Positions 8,865 through 18,495 of a DNA stretch of 64,000 nt are shown here, piece by piece. How positions within the stretch are numbered: position 1 is the first letter of the stretch; each line of letters opens with the position of its first letter. Source of the DNA: Gemmatimonadaceae bacterium (GTDB taxonomy: Bacteria > Gemmatimonadota > Gemmatimonadetes > Gemmatimonadales > Gemmatimonadaceae); assembly GCA_020852815.1 (NCBI GenBank), contig JADZAN010000005.1:1-64000 (forward strand), in the 5' to 3' direction. Both the position numbers and the translations under genes were made by a program. The notes below the pieces were generated by a model, which did not search any database, was not told the origin of the DNA, and was given only the letters and a program-made list of their open reading frames with translations.

Positions 8865-10447
8865 CGCGGCAATCCACCGGTGGAGTCGGACGAGAGACGG
8901 AGCGCCGTGGCGCCAGTCGGGGAGAGGGCACCAGCGTCGCGGGCCAACTGGGCCAGTGACGAAAACCACGACCAGCGAGCGGTCACCGCCTGCGCGCGCG
9001 CATCGGCCAGCGCCTGCTGGGCCGCGAGGACGTCGAGCATGCTTCCGACGCCCTCGGCATAACGTCCGCGCGCCACTTGCTCGGACTGCGTTGCGCTGGC
9101 CAGGAGTCGCGACGACGTCGCCACGCGCTGGGTGGCGGTGCGCAGCGTGTGATACGACGTGTACACCTGCGCCGCCGCCTGCACTCGCGCCTGCGCGGCG
9201 CGGGCCGCCGTGGCCGCCGCGTTCTCGCGCGCCACCACGACATCGTACTGCCGCGCCAGCCCGCTGAAGATCGGGATGGAGAAGCCAAGGGTGAGCGCAT
9301 ACGTCTGCCCCTCGAGCGCGGGGGCATTCGAGAGGTTGCGCCCCGCGGTGCTTCCCATCGTCAGGCTCGGCAGCGTCGCCGAGCGCGCCACGCGCACCTG
9401 CGCCTCGCCCTGGCGCGCGAGGGCGCGCGCGGCGGCCAGGTCCGGTCGCTCGCGCTCGGCGCGCGCAATGAGCGAGTCGACCGACTCGGCCACCGTGCCT
9501 AACGGGACCGGCGTGGTGTCGCTGGCAATCTCGAACGGGCGATTGGCCTCCAGCCCCATCGATGCGGCCAGCGTGGCGCGCGCTCCCTGCAGCGTCCCGT
9601 CGGCCCCCTGCGCGGCGAGTTCGGCCTGGGCCAGCGCCGTGCGCGCCTGCAGCACGTCGGCTATGGTCGCCAGCCCCACCTCATGCCGGCGATCGGCGGC
9701 GGCGAGGTTCTCGCGCGCCGTCTCCACGTTTGCCTGGGCCGCTGCCAGCCCCCCGCGCGCCGACTGGAAGGCAAAGTACGCCTGCTGCGTCGACAGGATG
9801 ACCGCTTGCACCTGCGCGTTGTGCGTAAAGTCGGCGGCGAAGAGTCCTTCCCGCGCCGCCGACGCCGCACCTCCTCTCGCCCCGAAGTCGAAGAGGAGGT
9901 ATTGCAGCGACACGGAGGGAGTCCACGTCGTGCGATTGGCGGGGAGTCGCGCCGGGTTGGCGGAGATTGCGCGCGCCGGCCCGCCGTTCACGTCGCCAGT
10001 GATGGTCGGGAGCCAGCGCCCCCTGGCAGAACCGTACGCCGCCGCCGCCGCGCGCGCCTGGGCCCAGCTCGTCTGCGTGACGGGCGAATTGCCGAGCGCG
10101 AGATCGACGACGTCGGTGAGACTCAACTGCTGCATCCGCGACTGCACGTCGGCCGGAATGGCTGGCGTTCGCGAGGTGGCGGCGGCGCTGACTGTATGGG
10201 TGGGGGCGGTCGCGGCCGGCGGCGGTGCCCAGCTTCGCCCGGGAGCGGCGCTCGTGCTTGGGAGCCCTCCCACCGTGCGCGGCGGCGCCGACGCACACGC
10301 CGCGGTCAGGAGCGCGCCAGCGATGCGGGCAACGGTGCGGGCAACGGTGCGGGCAACGGTGCGCACCGGTGGGCGCCAATCAGTCGCCGGCGCAATCGCT
10401 GACGATGCGCGACCGGTCGAGCGCACGGCTCGTGGGAGGAGGTGCAT
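8861..10447 (-). CDS. Outer-membrane efflux channel, TolC/OprM family
   Basis: With the ATG at 10447 the product is 528 residues. A GTG at 10366 is an attractive alternative because it places the start directly before RTVARTVARTVARIAGALLT and the lipobox-like TAAC, giving a normal lipoprotein signal. The mature part shows two repeated TolC halves of long Ala/Gln-rich helices with strand motifs (SLQYLLFDFGARGG; YALTLGFSIPIFSG) and the family signature Y(A)EGVGSMLDVLAAQQAL near the C-terminus. It is first in the efflux operon and its TGA overlaps the adaptor start. Its signal region contains a 12-bp in-frame tandem repeat. Confidence 0.92.
   Translation of the reverse strand: MHLLPRAVRSTGRASSAIAPATDWRPPVRTVARTVARTVARIAGALLTAACASAPPRTVGGLPSTSAAPGRSWAPPPAATAPTHTVSAAATSRTPAIPADVQSRMQQLSLTDVVDLALGNSPVTQTSWAQARAAAAAYGSARGRWLPTITGDVNGGPARAISANPARLPANRTTWTPSVSLQYLLFDFGARGGAASAAREGLFAADFTHNAQVQAVILSTQQAYFAFQSARGGLAAAQANVETARENLAAADRRHEVGLATIADVLQARTALAQAELAAQGADGTLQGARATLAASMGLEANRPFEIASDTTPVPLGTVAESVDSLIARAERERPDLAAARALARQGEAQVRVARSATLPSLTMGSTAGRNLSNAPALEGQTYALTLGFSIPIFSGLARQYDVVVARENAAATAARAAQARVQAAAQVYTSYHTLRTATQRVATSSRLLASATQSEQVARGRYAEGVGSMLDVLAAQQALADARAQAVTARWSWFSSLAQLARDAGALSPTGATALRLSSDSTGGLPR
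10325..10360. repeat. 12-bp in-frame tandem repeat in the TolC signal region
   Basis: Three perfect copies of GCGGGCAACGGT (plus strand) encode a repeated Arg-Thr-Val-Ala unit at the start of the TolC-family signal peptide. Copy-number change would lengthen the n-region without shifting frame. Confidence 0.9.
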
Positions 10448-10779
10448 GAAATGGGGAGGGATCGGGAGGCTGCTCCTCCACCTAGCGCGCACGTGTCCCG
10501 GCCTGGAGGGCTCAGAGCTGGTACGCGGGCGATGAAAATAGCGTTGTCCGGCAGACGTTGAATACCGGTAGGGCGGGTGACCACGGCCGACGTGCAAAGC
10601 CGGGCGAAAGATCACACCCACTCGCCGGTGCGCAGCGCCGGGAGGCGCGACAAACCCCCGTGAGATGGGCGTGCTCCAATGACAGCGCAGTGGAGTCGGC
10701 GCTGGACGGCGCCGACAATCCTCAGCATGGGGGGTGACGCCTCCTCCCCCGTTCGCCGCGCCTCGCCAGCCCCCCGTCC
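10448..10779. other. Divergent intergenic region, efflux operon / GGDEF gene
   Basis: This 332-bp gap separates the leftward efflux operon from the rightward GGDEF-EAL gene and should hold both promoters. A small AT-rich island lies near 10533-10560 (GATGAAAATAGCG, then GTTGAATACCGG). I see no convincing -35/-10 pair, operator palindrome or regulator gene. If the TolC-family gene starts at GTG 10366 the gap is 413 bp. Confidence 0.5.
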
Positions 10780-13434
10780 ATGTCGTTTGGCCCCGCCTTG
10801 TCGAGATCCGGCATTCACACGGACTCCATCTCCGCGCACGACCTGATCGCGCGCGAGGAGACCATTTTTCAGCGGGAACTGCTGAACCGCGCCACCCAGG
10901 TGCGCTTCCGGCTCGTCGTCCTCGAACTCGCGGTGGGGATCGTGGACTTCGCGTTCAACGTCCTGCCGGGGCCGTGGCAGTTCCTCGTGGTGGACTCGGT
11001 GTTGCTGCTGCTGGTCAATGAGCTGGTGCGGAGCTGGAACCGGCGCGGCGCGACGAACGAGCGGCACCTGTTGGGAATGCAGGTGCTCGACGCAATCATG
11101 TTCGGCCTCATCATCGCGTCGTTCGGTCACGAGGGACATCTGGTGATCCCCTTCCTCGTGTTGACGGTCGCCGGCTACGCGATGGGGCATCCGCGTGCGG
11201 CGCGGCGACAGCTGGTGCTGAGCTGTCTGCTGTATCCGATCGCGCACCTCATGGGCGAGCGGATGTTCTCGCCGTCGTTCTCGGTCGTCCACATCCTGCT
11301 CGAGACGTTCCTGATGGGAGCGATTTCGTGGCTCGCGATGCAGACGCCGATTCGCTACGTGTTCCGAGTACGTCGGGCGCGGCGGGCGCTGGCGGCGCTG
11401 GCAGAGGGGGATTGGTCCGTGCGTCTTCCCACGCGCGCCCTGGACGACGTCGGCTTTCTGGGTGTGAGCTTCAATGTGACGGCGGAGCAGCTCGGGGCGG
11501 CGGTCCGCGCGCTCGAGGACGAGGTCGAGGAGCGCGCCCGCGCCGAGGAGTCGATGCGCGTGGCGCGCCACGAGGCGACGCAGATGGCCGAGCGCATGTC
11601 GGCCGTGGCGCAGGCGGCGGCCGGCGTCCTGGCGACCGACTCGGCGCGTGCGCTGCGCGACGTGTTGCGACGGGCGTGTGCCGACGTGCTCCACCTTCAG
11701 CGATTCGCGATCATCCTCGTGGACAGGCGCGCGGGCACCATTCGTGTGTTAGGGGATTCGAACGGGGACGACGTGTCGCGCCCCCTTCCCACGCGTGGCG
11801 CGCTTCGCCGCGTGATCGACGAGCGGCAGTCGTGCATCTCCGACGAGCCGTTCGACGGGGCCGATGGCGGCGCCCCCACAGCGCCGGGGACGATGATGCG
11901 CACCCCCATCATTGTGGGAAACGATGTGGTGGGGGTCCTCGCCGTGAGCGGCGCCGACGCCTACGGCACGGCCGATGTGGCCGTGTTCGAGGCGCTGGCC
12001 GCACTCGCCGCCACCGCGTTGCGCAACATTCTTTTAGTCGAGGAGTTGCGATCGTCGCGGGAGGCGCTGTCGCACCAGGCGCACCACGACGGGCTCACCG
12101 GGCTGGCCAACCGCCGGCGCTTTCGCGCGCGCGTGTCGCAGTCGCTGGAGCGCGAGGGGACGCAGCGCGTCGCCCTGCTCGCGCTGGACCTCGACGGCTT
12201 CAAGGAGGTCAACGACACGCTGGGCCACGCCGCCGGCGACCGCGTGTTGCAGACCGTGTCCGATCGCCTGCTGAATGCCACGCGCGGCAGCGACCTGGTG
12301 GCGCGCCTGGGGGGCGACGAGTTCGCGGTGCTGCTCGAGCATGTCCCCGACGACGCGCAAGCCGTGGTGGTGGCCGACCGCATCCTGCGCTCGGTGTCGC
12401 AGCCCATCACGATCGGCGACCGCCTGGTGGGGATCGGGACGAGTATCGGGATCGCCTTCGGGCATACGGAAGCGCGGACGGACGAGGCGGGCGCGCTCGC
12501 CAATCCGCAGGAACGTCATCGTGACCTGGTGGACGTGCTGCTGCACGAGGCAGACGTAGCGCTCTATCGAGCGAAGACGGCGGGAAAGTCGTGCTGGGTG
12601 ATCTTCGAGTCGTCGATGCACGAGGAGGAGCGGTCGCGCCGGCAGCTGGAGGGCGAGCTGCGCGAGGCGGTGGCGAGTGGCGAGTTGCAGCTCCTGTTCC
12701 AGCCCATCTGCGACATCGAGCGCGGGGCGTTGCGCGGCGTGGAGGCCACGGCACGCTGGGACCATCCTCGTCGCGGCACGGTGGCTCCCGCGGTGTGGCA
12801 ACCGCTGGCCGAGGAGAGCGGGCTGGTGGTCGACATCGGCGAGTGGCTGCTGGAGCGCGCCTGCACGGCTGTGGCGCAGTGGCCCAACGTGGCGGGCGAC
12901 CGGGTTGGCGAGGAGCGTCCCATTTCGCTGACGCTCAAGGTATCGATCCGACAGTTGCAATCGGCCGTCTTCGCGACGACGGTCCAGCGCATCCTGGCCA
13001 CGTCGGGGCTGCCCGCGTCGTCGCTCCTTCTCGAGGTCACGGAAGAGGCACTCACCCGCGCATCGGCGGCCGCCCGCGACCAGATGCAACGGCTGCACAA
13101 CATGGGGATCCGGTTCATCGTCGACGACTTCGGGATGGGGGCCTCGTCGCTGGGCTACCTGCAGGGGCTTGCGGTGGACATGCTGAAGATCGACCGCAGC
13201 TTCGTGCAGGGAGTGGCGCGCGGCGGATCGCAGACCGCACTGGCCCGCACCATTCTGGCGTTAGGCCGGGCCCTCAACCTCGCGACGATTGCCGAGGGGG
13301 TAGACACCGAGGCTCAACGAGTGGCGCTCCAGTCACTGGGCTGCGAGTTGGGGCAGGGGACGTTCTACTCGCGCCCGGTATCGGAGGAGGCGATCGTGCG
13401 GATGCTGGAGGGAGAGCGGGTGGGAACCGCGTGA
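10780..13434 (+). CDS. Membrane sensor with GAF, GGDEF and (degenerate) EAL domains
   Basis: An 884-residue cyclic-di-GMP signalling protein. About five hydrophobic segments lie in residues 40-195. A HAMP-like linker follows (ALAALAEGDWSVRLPTRALD), then a short coiled region, a GAF domain (about 285-430), a GGDEF domain with intact GGDEF at residues 511-515, and an EAL domain (about 630-880). The diguanylate-cyclase part looks active. The EAL part is altered: the signature EAL reads E655-A656-T657, and the metal-binding Asn of the usual VN(V/L)S motif is Lys720 (TLKVS). Other EAL residues remain (LLLEVTEE, DDFGMGASSLGYL, LKIDRSF, AEGVD, GQGTFYSRP). I infer a cyclase with a sensory or weakly active EAL module. 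It converges with the S9 peptidase gene across a large inverted repeat. Confidence 0.92.
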   Translation: MSFGPALSRSGIHTDSISAHDLIAREETIFQRELLNRATQVRFRLVVLELAVGIVDFAFNVLPGPWQFLVVDSVLLLLVNELVRSWNRRGATNERHLLGMQVLDAIMFGLIIASFGHEGHLVIPFLVLTVAGYAMGHPRAARRQLVLSCLLYPIAHLMGERMFSPSFSVVHILLETFLMGAISWLAMQTPIRYVFRVRRARRALAALAEGDWSVRLPTRALDDVGFLGVSFNVTAEQLGAAVRALEDEVEERARAEESMRVARHEATQMAERMSAVAQAAAGVLATDSARALRDVLRRACADVLHLQRFAIILVDRRAGTIRVLGDSNGDDVSRPLPTRGALRRVIDERQSCISDEPFDGADGGAPTAPGTMMRTPIIVGNDVVGVLAVSGADAYGTADVAVFEALAALAATALRNILLVEELRSSREALSHQAHHDGLTGLANRRRFRARVSQSLEREGTQRVALLALDLDGFKEVNDTLGHAAGDRVLQTVSDRLLNATRGSDLVARLGGDEFAVLLEHVPDDAQAVVVADRILRSVSQPITIGDRLVGIGTSIGIAFGHTEARTDEAGALANPQERHRDLVDVLLHEADVALYRAKTAGKSCWVIFESSMHEEERSRRQLEGELREAVASGELQLLFQPICDIERGALRGVEATARWDHPRRGTVAPAVWQPLAEESGLVVDIGEWLLERACTAVAQWPNVAGDRVGEERPISLTLKVSIRQLQSAVFATTVQRILATSGLPASSLLLEVTEEALTRASAAARDQMQRLHNMGIRFIVDDFGMGASSLGYLQGLAVDMLKIDRSFVQGVARGGSQTALARTILALGRALNLATIAEGVDTEAQRVALQSLGCELGQGTFYSRPVSEEAIVRMLEGERVGTA

Positions 13435-13436
13435 AG

Positions 13437-13557
13437 GGAGAAGACGAGAAGACGAGAGGACGAGAAGACGAGATGAACACCCTGAACGCCAGACACTCGC
13501 GCGCCCGCGTCCCAGTCCCCCCTCGTCTTCTCGTCTTCTCGTCCTCTCGTCCTCTCC
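13437..13557. repeat. Large inverted repeat built of period-8 GACGAGAR units
   Basis: The left arm (13437-13474) is a purine tract of GACGAGAA/GACGAGAG units; the right arm (13522-13557) is the complementary CTCGTCTT/CTCGTCCT tract. The arms pair over about 35 bp with few mismatches and flank a roughly 47-bp loop. It sits exactly between the convergent GGDEF and S9 genes and touches the S9 stop codon, so a bidirectional terminator role is plausible. The same units recur at 16394-16425, 55288-55330 and 62464-62503. Confidence 0.85.
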
Positions 13558-16217
13558 TATGAGACTGGCTTCTGCCCCTTCACCGGCTTCTTCTCCCCCT
13601 GCTTCACGTACACGTCGAGCCACGCCGTCCACCGGGCCCACTGGTCGAGCAGCGTTTCGCGCGTGGCGGGGCCGTGATCCTCATACGGGTACATGTACAG
13701 CGACGCCGTCTTCCCCAACCCCTCGAGGGCGTGCATCAGGCGTTCCGACGAGATGGGCGCCGTGCCCACGTTCTGGTCCTCGATCGAGTGGTACATCAGC
13801 AGGGCGCCGGTGAGCTGATCGGCCTTGAAGAAGGGCGACATCTCGAGGTAGGTCTGCTGCCCTTCCCAGAAGTCGCGACGCTCGCTCTGGAAGCCACTGG
13901 GAGTGAGCGTGCGGTTGTACATCCCGTCGCCGGCAATCCCCGCCTTGAAGTAGGGCGTGTGCACCAGGGCGTTGACCGTGGTGAAGGCACCGTAGCTGTG
14001 GCCGCCGATCGCGAGCTTGGTGCGGTCGATCAACTGCTGGCGATCCAGCTCGTCGATGATCGCCGAGAGGTTCTTCTGCAGGTCGGTGACGTAATTGTCG
14101 TTCATGCGGCCGGCGGCGCCGATCACCGGCGGCGAGAAGTTCGCCACCGCATAGCCCTGCGTCACCATGTACTCGATGGTGCGCGGCCCGGCCTGCGGGA
14201 AGCGGTTGATGTTCTCGGTGCGTAGGGTGCGGTCGTAGCCGGCTTGGTCGGTATACTCGTACGGGTAGATCCAGAGCAGCCCCGGCAGCCGCGTCCCGGC
14301 CACGTAGCCGGCGGGGAGCGTGACGTTCACCATGAAGGTGATCCCGTCGGCGCGCGTCACCTGCACGCGCTTGCGAACCGCGTTCGTGAATTCCGGCGTG
14401 AGGTCGGTGTTGTTCGTGATGGGTGTGTACTGCCCGCTCGCCATGTCGCGCACGAACGAGTTGGGGACCATCGACGGCGATTCGCGCGTGATCACCGCCT
14501 GCTTGAAGTCGTCATCGAGCGCGGTGACCACGTTGTCGAACGTGTCGCCCGCCCCCTCGAAGAGGCGCGTCTTCTTCGCCGTCTTGACCTCGATCCGGTC
14601 GACGAAGCCGCGCGGCGCCTGCGACTGCCAGTCCTTGAAGTAGCGCGTTCCCTCGAGGTACGCGCTCGAGCCATCGCTGGAGAGCAGCGCCACGTCGACG
14701 CCAAGCTTCCCGCGCTTGACCATCAGGTCGCCCGGATTCTGATAGAAGGTGAGCGAGTCGTCGCCCGCCCCGCCACGCCCGCCGCCGCCAAAGAAGCCGC
14801 CGCGCCGTCCCACGCTCGCCGTGATCCCGCGCAGGCGCCACAGCGTGTACTTCTTTCCCGGATCGTCGAGGCTCACCGCGTACACGGTCCCGGTGTTCTG
14901 CGCATTCTCCGCCACGAAGACGGTCCGCGCATCCTCGGAGAAGAGGACGCCGCTCATCCGGTTGTCGCTCTCGAGGACGCTCTTTTCCGTCCCCGCGGCA
15001 TACGGCGGCGCCCAGGTGAAGAGCTTGTCCTTGCGGCGGGCCCCGTTGGCGAGCGGCCCGCGCGGCGATTCACCGGCGGCCGTGTCGCTCCCCGCCCCGC
15101 GCGCCGGCGCCGGGTCCTGCTTGAGGAAGTACAACCCCGCCCCGTTGGGGAGCCACCCCACGTTGCGCCTGGCGGTGTCACTCGCCTGCGAAGCCACCGG
15201 GCCGTCGGCCACCGGCGTATCCCCCTCGCGCAGCGGGCGCACCACGAGCGTCGTCACCACCTTCCCCGCCGCGTCCCACAGCTCTTCCCGCTGCGCAAAG
15301 TTGGTGTACTGCACGATGTAGGAAAACGGCTCGTCCATCCGCGTCACGCGCACGTACTTCCCGTCGGGCGACGGGTCGATCGCGGCAATCAGCGACGGCG
15401 TCCCGATCTTCGTCGCCGCACCGCTCTTCACATCCACCGCCGCCAGCTGCCCCATCACGTAGTACTTCATCAAATCCCGCTCGAACGGATCGCGCAGCAG
15501 CGAGGCGTAGGTGCGCGTCTTGTTCTTGTCGGCGTCGGTGATGCGCACCAGCGGCCCCGTCTCGATCGCCGGCCGCTTGGGCTCCGCCCCGCGCGCGTCG
15601 GGAACATAGACCGCATAGACCTTCGACCCGTCGCCCGACCACTCGGGCGCCGTCACCAGCGTCGCCAGCAGGTTCCCCGCGCCAAGCGGACGCGACTTCC
15701 CGGTGGCAACGTCGGCAACGTACAGTTTGGTCGCGTTGTCGAAGTCGGCCAGGTAGGCGATGCGCGAGCCGTCGGGCGACCACGCCGGCGAGGCGATCGT
15801 CGCCCCCTTGGGCGCCTCGATGGTCCGCACCTTCCCGCTCGTCGCCTCCACCAGCGCCAGCGACGTCGCCCCGCGGTTGGTCAGAGAGCGCGCGCGGTTC
15901 CCCTGCCAATCGACCTGCAACCCCGCGAAGTAGTAGTGCGGCTTTCCGAACACCTGCACCGTCGGCAACCCGTCGGTGAGCGTGCGCAGGAAGAACTTCC
16001 GGTCGGGCGAGACATCGCTCAACGGCCCCTGATTCTGGCGCGGTGCCGTGACGAGACGCGCGATCGCCGAGGGGGGCGCGACATACGTCTCCTTCGTCAG
16101 GACCTCGCGCGGCTGCCACCCGGGATCGCCTTGCTGCGCAAGGACGAGACTCGGCACACCCGCGATCGCGACGATCGCCATGCGCCAGGATTGAGAACGG
16201 ACCACCGTGTGTTCCAT
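13557..16217 (-). CDS. Secreted S9 family peptidase (prolyl-oligopeptidase fold)
   Basis: An 886-residue exopeptidase-type serine hydrolase. The frame is open beyond 16217, but the ATG there gives a signal peptide (MEHTVVRSQSWRMAIVAIAG, cleaved after VLAQ). A beta-propeller region with repeated SPDG/WSGDGSKV-type blades precedes the C-terminal alpha/beta-hydrolase domain. The catalytic serine is in GGHSYGAF near residue 737, with Asp in YHSIEDQNVG and His in YPYEDHGPA. The C-terminal domain resembles the glutamyl-endopeptidase-like or dipeptidyl-aminopeptidase branch of S9. It probably degrades peptides in the periplasm. It is divergent from prfC. Confidence 0.92.
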   Translation of the reverse strand: MEHTVVRSQSWRMAIVAIAGVPSLVLAQQGDPGWQPREVLTKETYVAPPSAIARLVTAPRQNQGPLSDVSPDRKFFLRTLTDGLPTVQVFGKPHYYFAGLQVDWQGNRARSLTNRGATSLALVEATSGKVRTIEAPKGATIASPAWSPDGSRIAYLADFDNATKLYVADVATGKSRPLGAGNLLATLVTAPEWSGDGSKVYAVYVPDARGAEPKRPAIETGPLVRITDADKNKTRTYASLLRDPFERDLMKYYVMGQLAAVDVKSGAATKIGTPSLIAAIDPSPDGKYVRVTRMDEPFSYIVQYTNFAQREELWDAAGKVVTTLVVRPLREGDTPVADGPVASQASDTARRNVGWLPNGAGLYFLKQDPAPARGAGSDTAAGESPRGPLANGARRKDKLFTWAPPYAAGTEKSVLESDNRMSGVLFSEDARTVFVAENAQNTGTVYAVSLDDPGKKYTLWRLRGITASVGRRGGFFGGGGRGGAGDDSLTFYQNPGDLMVKRGKLGVDVALLSSDGSSAYLEGTRYFKDWQSQAPRGFVDRIEVKTAKKTRLFEGAGDTFDNVVTALDDDFKQAVITRESPSMVPNSFVRDMASGQYTPITNNTDLTPEFTNAVRKRVQVTRADGITFMVNVTLPAGYVAGTRLPGLLWIYPYEYTDQAGYDRTLRTENINRFPQAGPRTIEYMVTQGYAVANFSPPVIGAAGRMNDNYVTDLQKNLSAIIDELDRQQLIDRTKLAIGGHSYGAFTTVNALVHTPYFKAGIAGDGMYNRTLTPSGFQSERRDFWEGQQTYLEMSPFFKADQLTGALLMYHSIEDQNVGTAPISSERLMHALEGLGKTASLYMYPYEDHGPATRETLLDQWARWTAWLDVYVKQGEKKPVKGQKPVS

Positions 16218-16372
16218 GGGTACTCCAGCGTTGCTGTGGCAGGCCCCAAACCGGACCTCGGCAGAGTATACGCGCGAGTTGAGGAAAGCGCGGGAGGGAG
16301 AGGAACCGCTGAAGTCTCCCACGCGCCGCCCTCCCCAACCTCCCCACCCCCCTCCACCCCGCCACCTCTCGG

Positions 16373-16425
16373 CCCCAGCCTTCGCTGGGGCATGCCTCTC
16401 GTCTTCTCTTCCTCTCGTCTTCTGT
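16373..16425. repeat. Composite intergenic repeat: hairpin CCCCAGCCTTCGCTGGGG plus CTCGTCTT tract
   Basis: A 7-bp stem with a 4-base loop at 16373-16390 is followed at 16394-16425 by pyrimidine units CTCGTCTTCTCTTCCTCTCG. The same hairpin is at 49994-50011 and 62508-62525; at the last it again abuts the period-8 tract. It lies between the divergent S9 and prfC genes. Confidence 0.85.
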
Positions 16426-16443
16426 TCGTATGTATTCTTCGTG

Positions 16444-18051
16444 ATGCCCACCGCCGCCCCCTCCGAACTCGAGCGAGCCGTCGCCAGCCGGCGCACCTTC
16501 GCCATCATTTCCCACCCCGACGCCGGGAAGACGACGCTCACGGAGAAGCTCCTCCTCTACGGCGGCGCCATCCACCTGGCCGGCGCCGTCAAGTCGCGCC
16601 GCGCCGAACGACATGCCACCTCGGACTGGATGAAGCTGGAGCAGGAGCGCGGAATCTCGGTCACGTCGAGCGTGATGCAGTTCGAGTACGACGGCTTCGC
16701 GGTCAACCTGCTCGACACCCCGGGGCACGAGGACTTCTCCGAGGACACCTATCGCACGCTGGTCGCCGCCGACAGCGCCGTCATGCTGCTCGACAACCGC
16801 AAGGGAGTCGAGGAACGCACGCGCCAGCTCTTCGAAGTCTGCAAGAAGCGCCGGACGCCGATCTTCACCTTCGTCAACAAGTGCGATCGCGTGGGCGAGG
16901 ACTCGCTCAAGCTGGTGAGTGACGTCGAAGCCGACCTCGGAATCGCCTGCCACCCGATCACCTGGCCCATCTTCAACGGCAACGCCTTCGTCGGCGTGTA
17001 CGACCGCCGCCTGGATCAGGTGCACCTCTTCGGCAAGGACGAGCACCACGGCTCGCACAAGGCACTGTCCGAGCGGCTGGCGCTGCACGCCCCGGGGACG
17101 CGCGAGCGTGTGGGCGACGGACCGTACGCGCAACTCCTCCACGACATCGAACTCCTGGACGCGGCGGGGCATCCGTTCGATCGCGACGCGGTGATGCGCG
17201 GCGAACTCTCCCCCGTCTTCTTCGGGAGCGCGCTTACCAACTTCGGCGTCGAACCGTTCCTGCGCGAATTCCTCGAGCTGGCGCCGCCGCCGCTCCCGCG
17301 CGAGAGCACCCTGGGCCCCATCGAACCGGCGTCGAGCAACTTCACCGGCTTCGTCTTCAAGATCCAGGCGAACATGGACCCGCGGCATCGCGATCGCGTG
17401 GCCTTCGTGCGCATCTGCTCCGGGCGCTTCACCGCCGGCCTTGAAGTGACGCAGGTACGGACGGGGAAGAAGGTGCGGCTGTCGGCGCCGCAGCAGTTCA
17501 TGGCGCGCGAACGCACCGCCGTGGAGGAAGCGTGGCCCGGCGACGTGATCGGCGTGATTGACCGCGGCAGCCTGCGCATCGGCGACACGCTGGCCGAGGA
17601 AGGGAACCCCGAGTTCACCGGTATCCCGCGCTTTCCGCCCGAGCACTTCGCGCGCGTCGTCCTCATCGACCCGATGAAGCGCAAGCAGCTCGACGCCGGG
17701 CTTCGGCAACTGACGGAAGAAGGGGCGGCGCAGGTCTTCTTCACCTCACCCACGGAAGTCTCCGGCCCCACGCCGCTCATTGGCGCGGTGGGGATGCTGC
17801 AGTTCGACGTGATGCTGCACCGCCTGGAACACGAGTACGGTGTGCGCTGCCGCCTGGAGAAGATCGCCGGGCGCTATCCGCGATGGGTCACGGGGCCGGC
17901 GGAGGCGATCGAACGCGTGGGGCGCGAGCGCGGCCGCTCGATCCTGTACGACGCCAACGGGGCGCCGCTCATCCTCTTCGAGGACTCGTGGGGGTTGCGC
18001 TGGGCGCTGGAACGCGAGACGAGCGTGACCTTCCACGAATCGGCACCGTGA
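16444..18051 (+). CDS. prfC: Peptide chain release factor 3 (RF3)
   Basis: A 535-residue GTPase, matching the roughly 530 residues of known RF3. RF3 recycles RF1/RF2 from the ribosome after termination. The G1 motif is ISHPDAGKTTLTEKL, G3 is LLDTPGHEDFSEDTYR and G4 is FVNKCDR, followed by the RF3-specific stretch HLFGKDEHHGS and beta-barrel domains (VGMLQFDVMLHRLEHEYGV near the C-terminus). The switch motif TSDWMKLEQERGISVTSSVM is the RF3 version of the translational-GTPase effector loop. The start could also be the adjacent in-frame GTG at 16441. crcB follows after 37 bp. Confidence 0.96.
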   Translation: MPTAAPSELERAVASRRTFAIISHPDAGKTTLTEKLLLYGGAIHLAGAVKSRRAERHATSDWMKLEQERGISVTSSVMQFEYDGFAVNLLDTPGHEDFSEDTYRTLVAADSAVMLLDNRKGVEERTRQLFEVCKKRRTPIFTFVNKCDRVGEDSLKLVSDVEADLGIACHPITWPIFNGNAFVGVYDRRLDQVHLFGKDEHHGSHKALSERLALHAPGTRERVGDGPYAQLLHDIELLDAAGHPFDRDAVMRGELSPVFFGSALTNFGVEPFLREFLELAPPPLPRESTLGPIEPASSNFTGFVFKIQANMDPRHRDRVAFVRICSGRFTAGLEVTQVRTGKKVRLSAPQQFMARERTAVEEAWPGDVIGVIDRGSLRIGDTLAEEGNPEFTGIPRFPPEHFARVVLIDPMKRKQLDAGLRQLTEEGAAQVFFTSPTEVSGPTPLIGAVGMLQFDVMLHRLEHEYGVRCRLEKIAGRYPRWVTGPAEAIERVGRERGRSILYDANGAPLILFEDSWGLRWALERETSVTFHESAP

Positions 18052-18088
18052 TGCATCACCGTGCCATGACCCGTCACGCCACGGCCGC

Positions 18089-18475
18089 ATGCGCATGATC
18101 GCCTCCATCGCCCTTGGCGGGGCGATCGGGAGCGTGGCACGCTTCGCACTCGGCGCGCTGCTGCAGTCGCGCGAGCCGGGCGCCTACCCCTGGGGGACGT
18201 TCGTCATCAACATCTCCGGCGCGCTCCTGCTCGGCTTCCTGATGCGCGTGGCGATGGCGTCGGCCGACTTTTCCCCCGCCATGCGCGCCTTTCTCACCGT
18301 GGGCTTATGCGGTGGCTTCACGACGTTCTCCACCTACAGCTACGAAACCGCCGTCCTGCTCGAGACCGGACACGTGGCGAAGGCGGCGACCTATGCCATT
18401 GCCAGCGCGCTCCTCGCCCTCACGGGGACCTTTGCCGGCTTCTGGCTCGCGCGCGAGTACCTCGACCGCGCCTGA
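18089..18475 (+). CDS. crcB: Fluoride ion channel CrcB/Fluc
   Basis: A 128-residue inner-membrane protein with four hydrophobic helices, the normal size of a Fluc channel subunit that works as a dual-topology dimer to expel fluoride. Family motifs are present: GGAIGSVARFALGAL in TM1, GTFVINISGALLLGF with the conserved Asn in TM2, and GLCGGFTTFSTYSYE in TM3 with the Phe/Thr track. The first ATG (18089) is followed by an in-frame ATG at 18095. No fluoride riboswitch fits in the 37-bp gap before it. The coding end overlaps a 16-bp duplicated sequence. Confidence 0.93.
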   Translation: MRMIASIALGGAIGSVARFALGALLQSREPGAYPWGTFVINISGALLLGFLMRVAMASADFSPAMRAFLTVGLCGGFTTFSTYSYETAVLLETGHVAKAATYAIASALLALTGTFAGFWLAREYLDRA

Positions 18476-18495
18476 CGCGGACCGCGCCTGACGCG
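18464..18495. repeat. 16-bp perfect tandem duplication at the crcB stop
   Basis: GACCGCGCCTGACGCG occurs twice without spacer. The first copy contains the crcB TGA stop codon; the second lies in the intergenic region and looks like a recent slippage duplication. Confidence 0.85.

Noticed and set aside
18052-18088. Fluoride riboswitch before crcB
   Set aside because: The gap is only 37 bp and too short for the aptamer; no conserved riboswitch core is seen.
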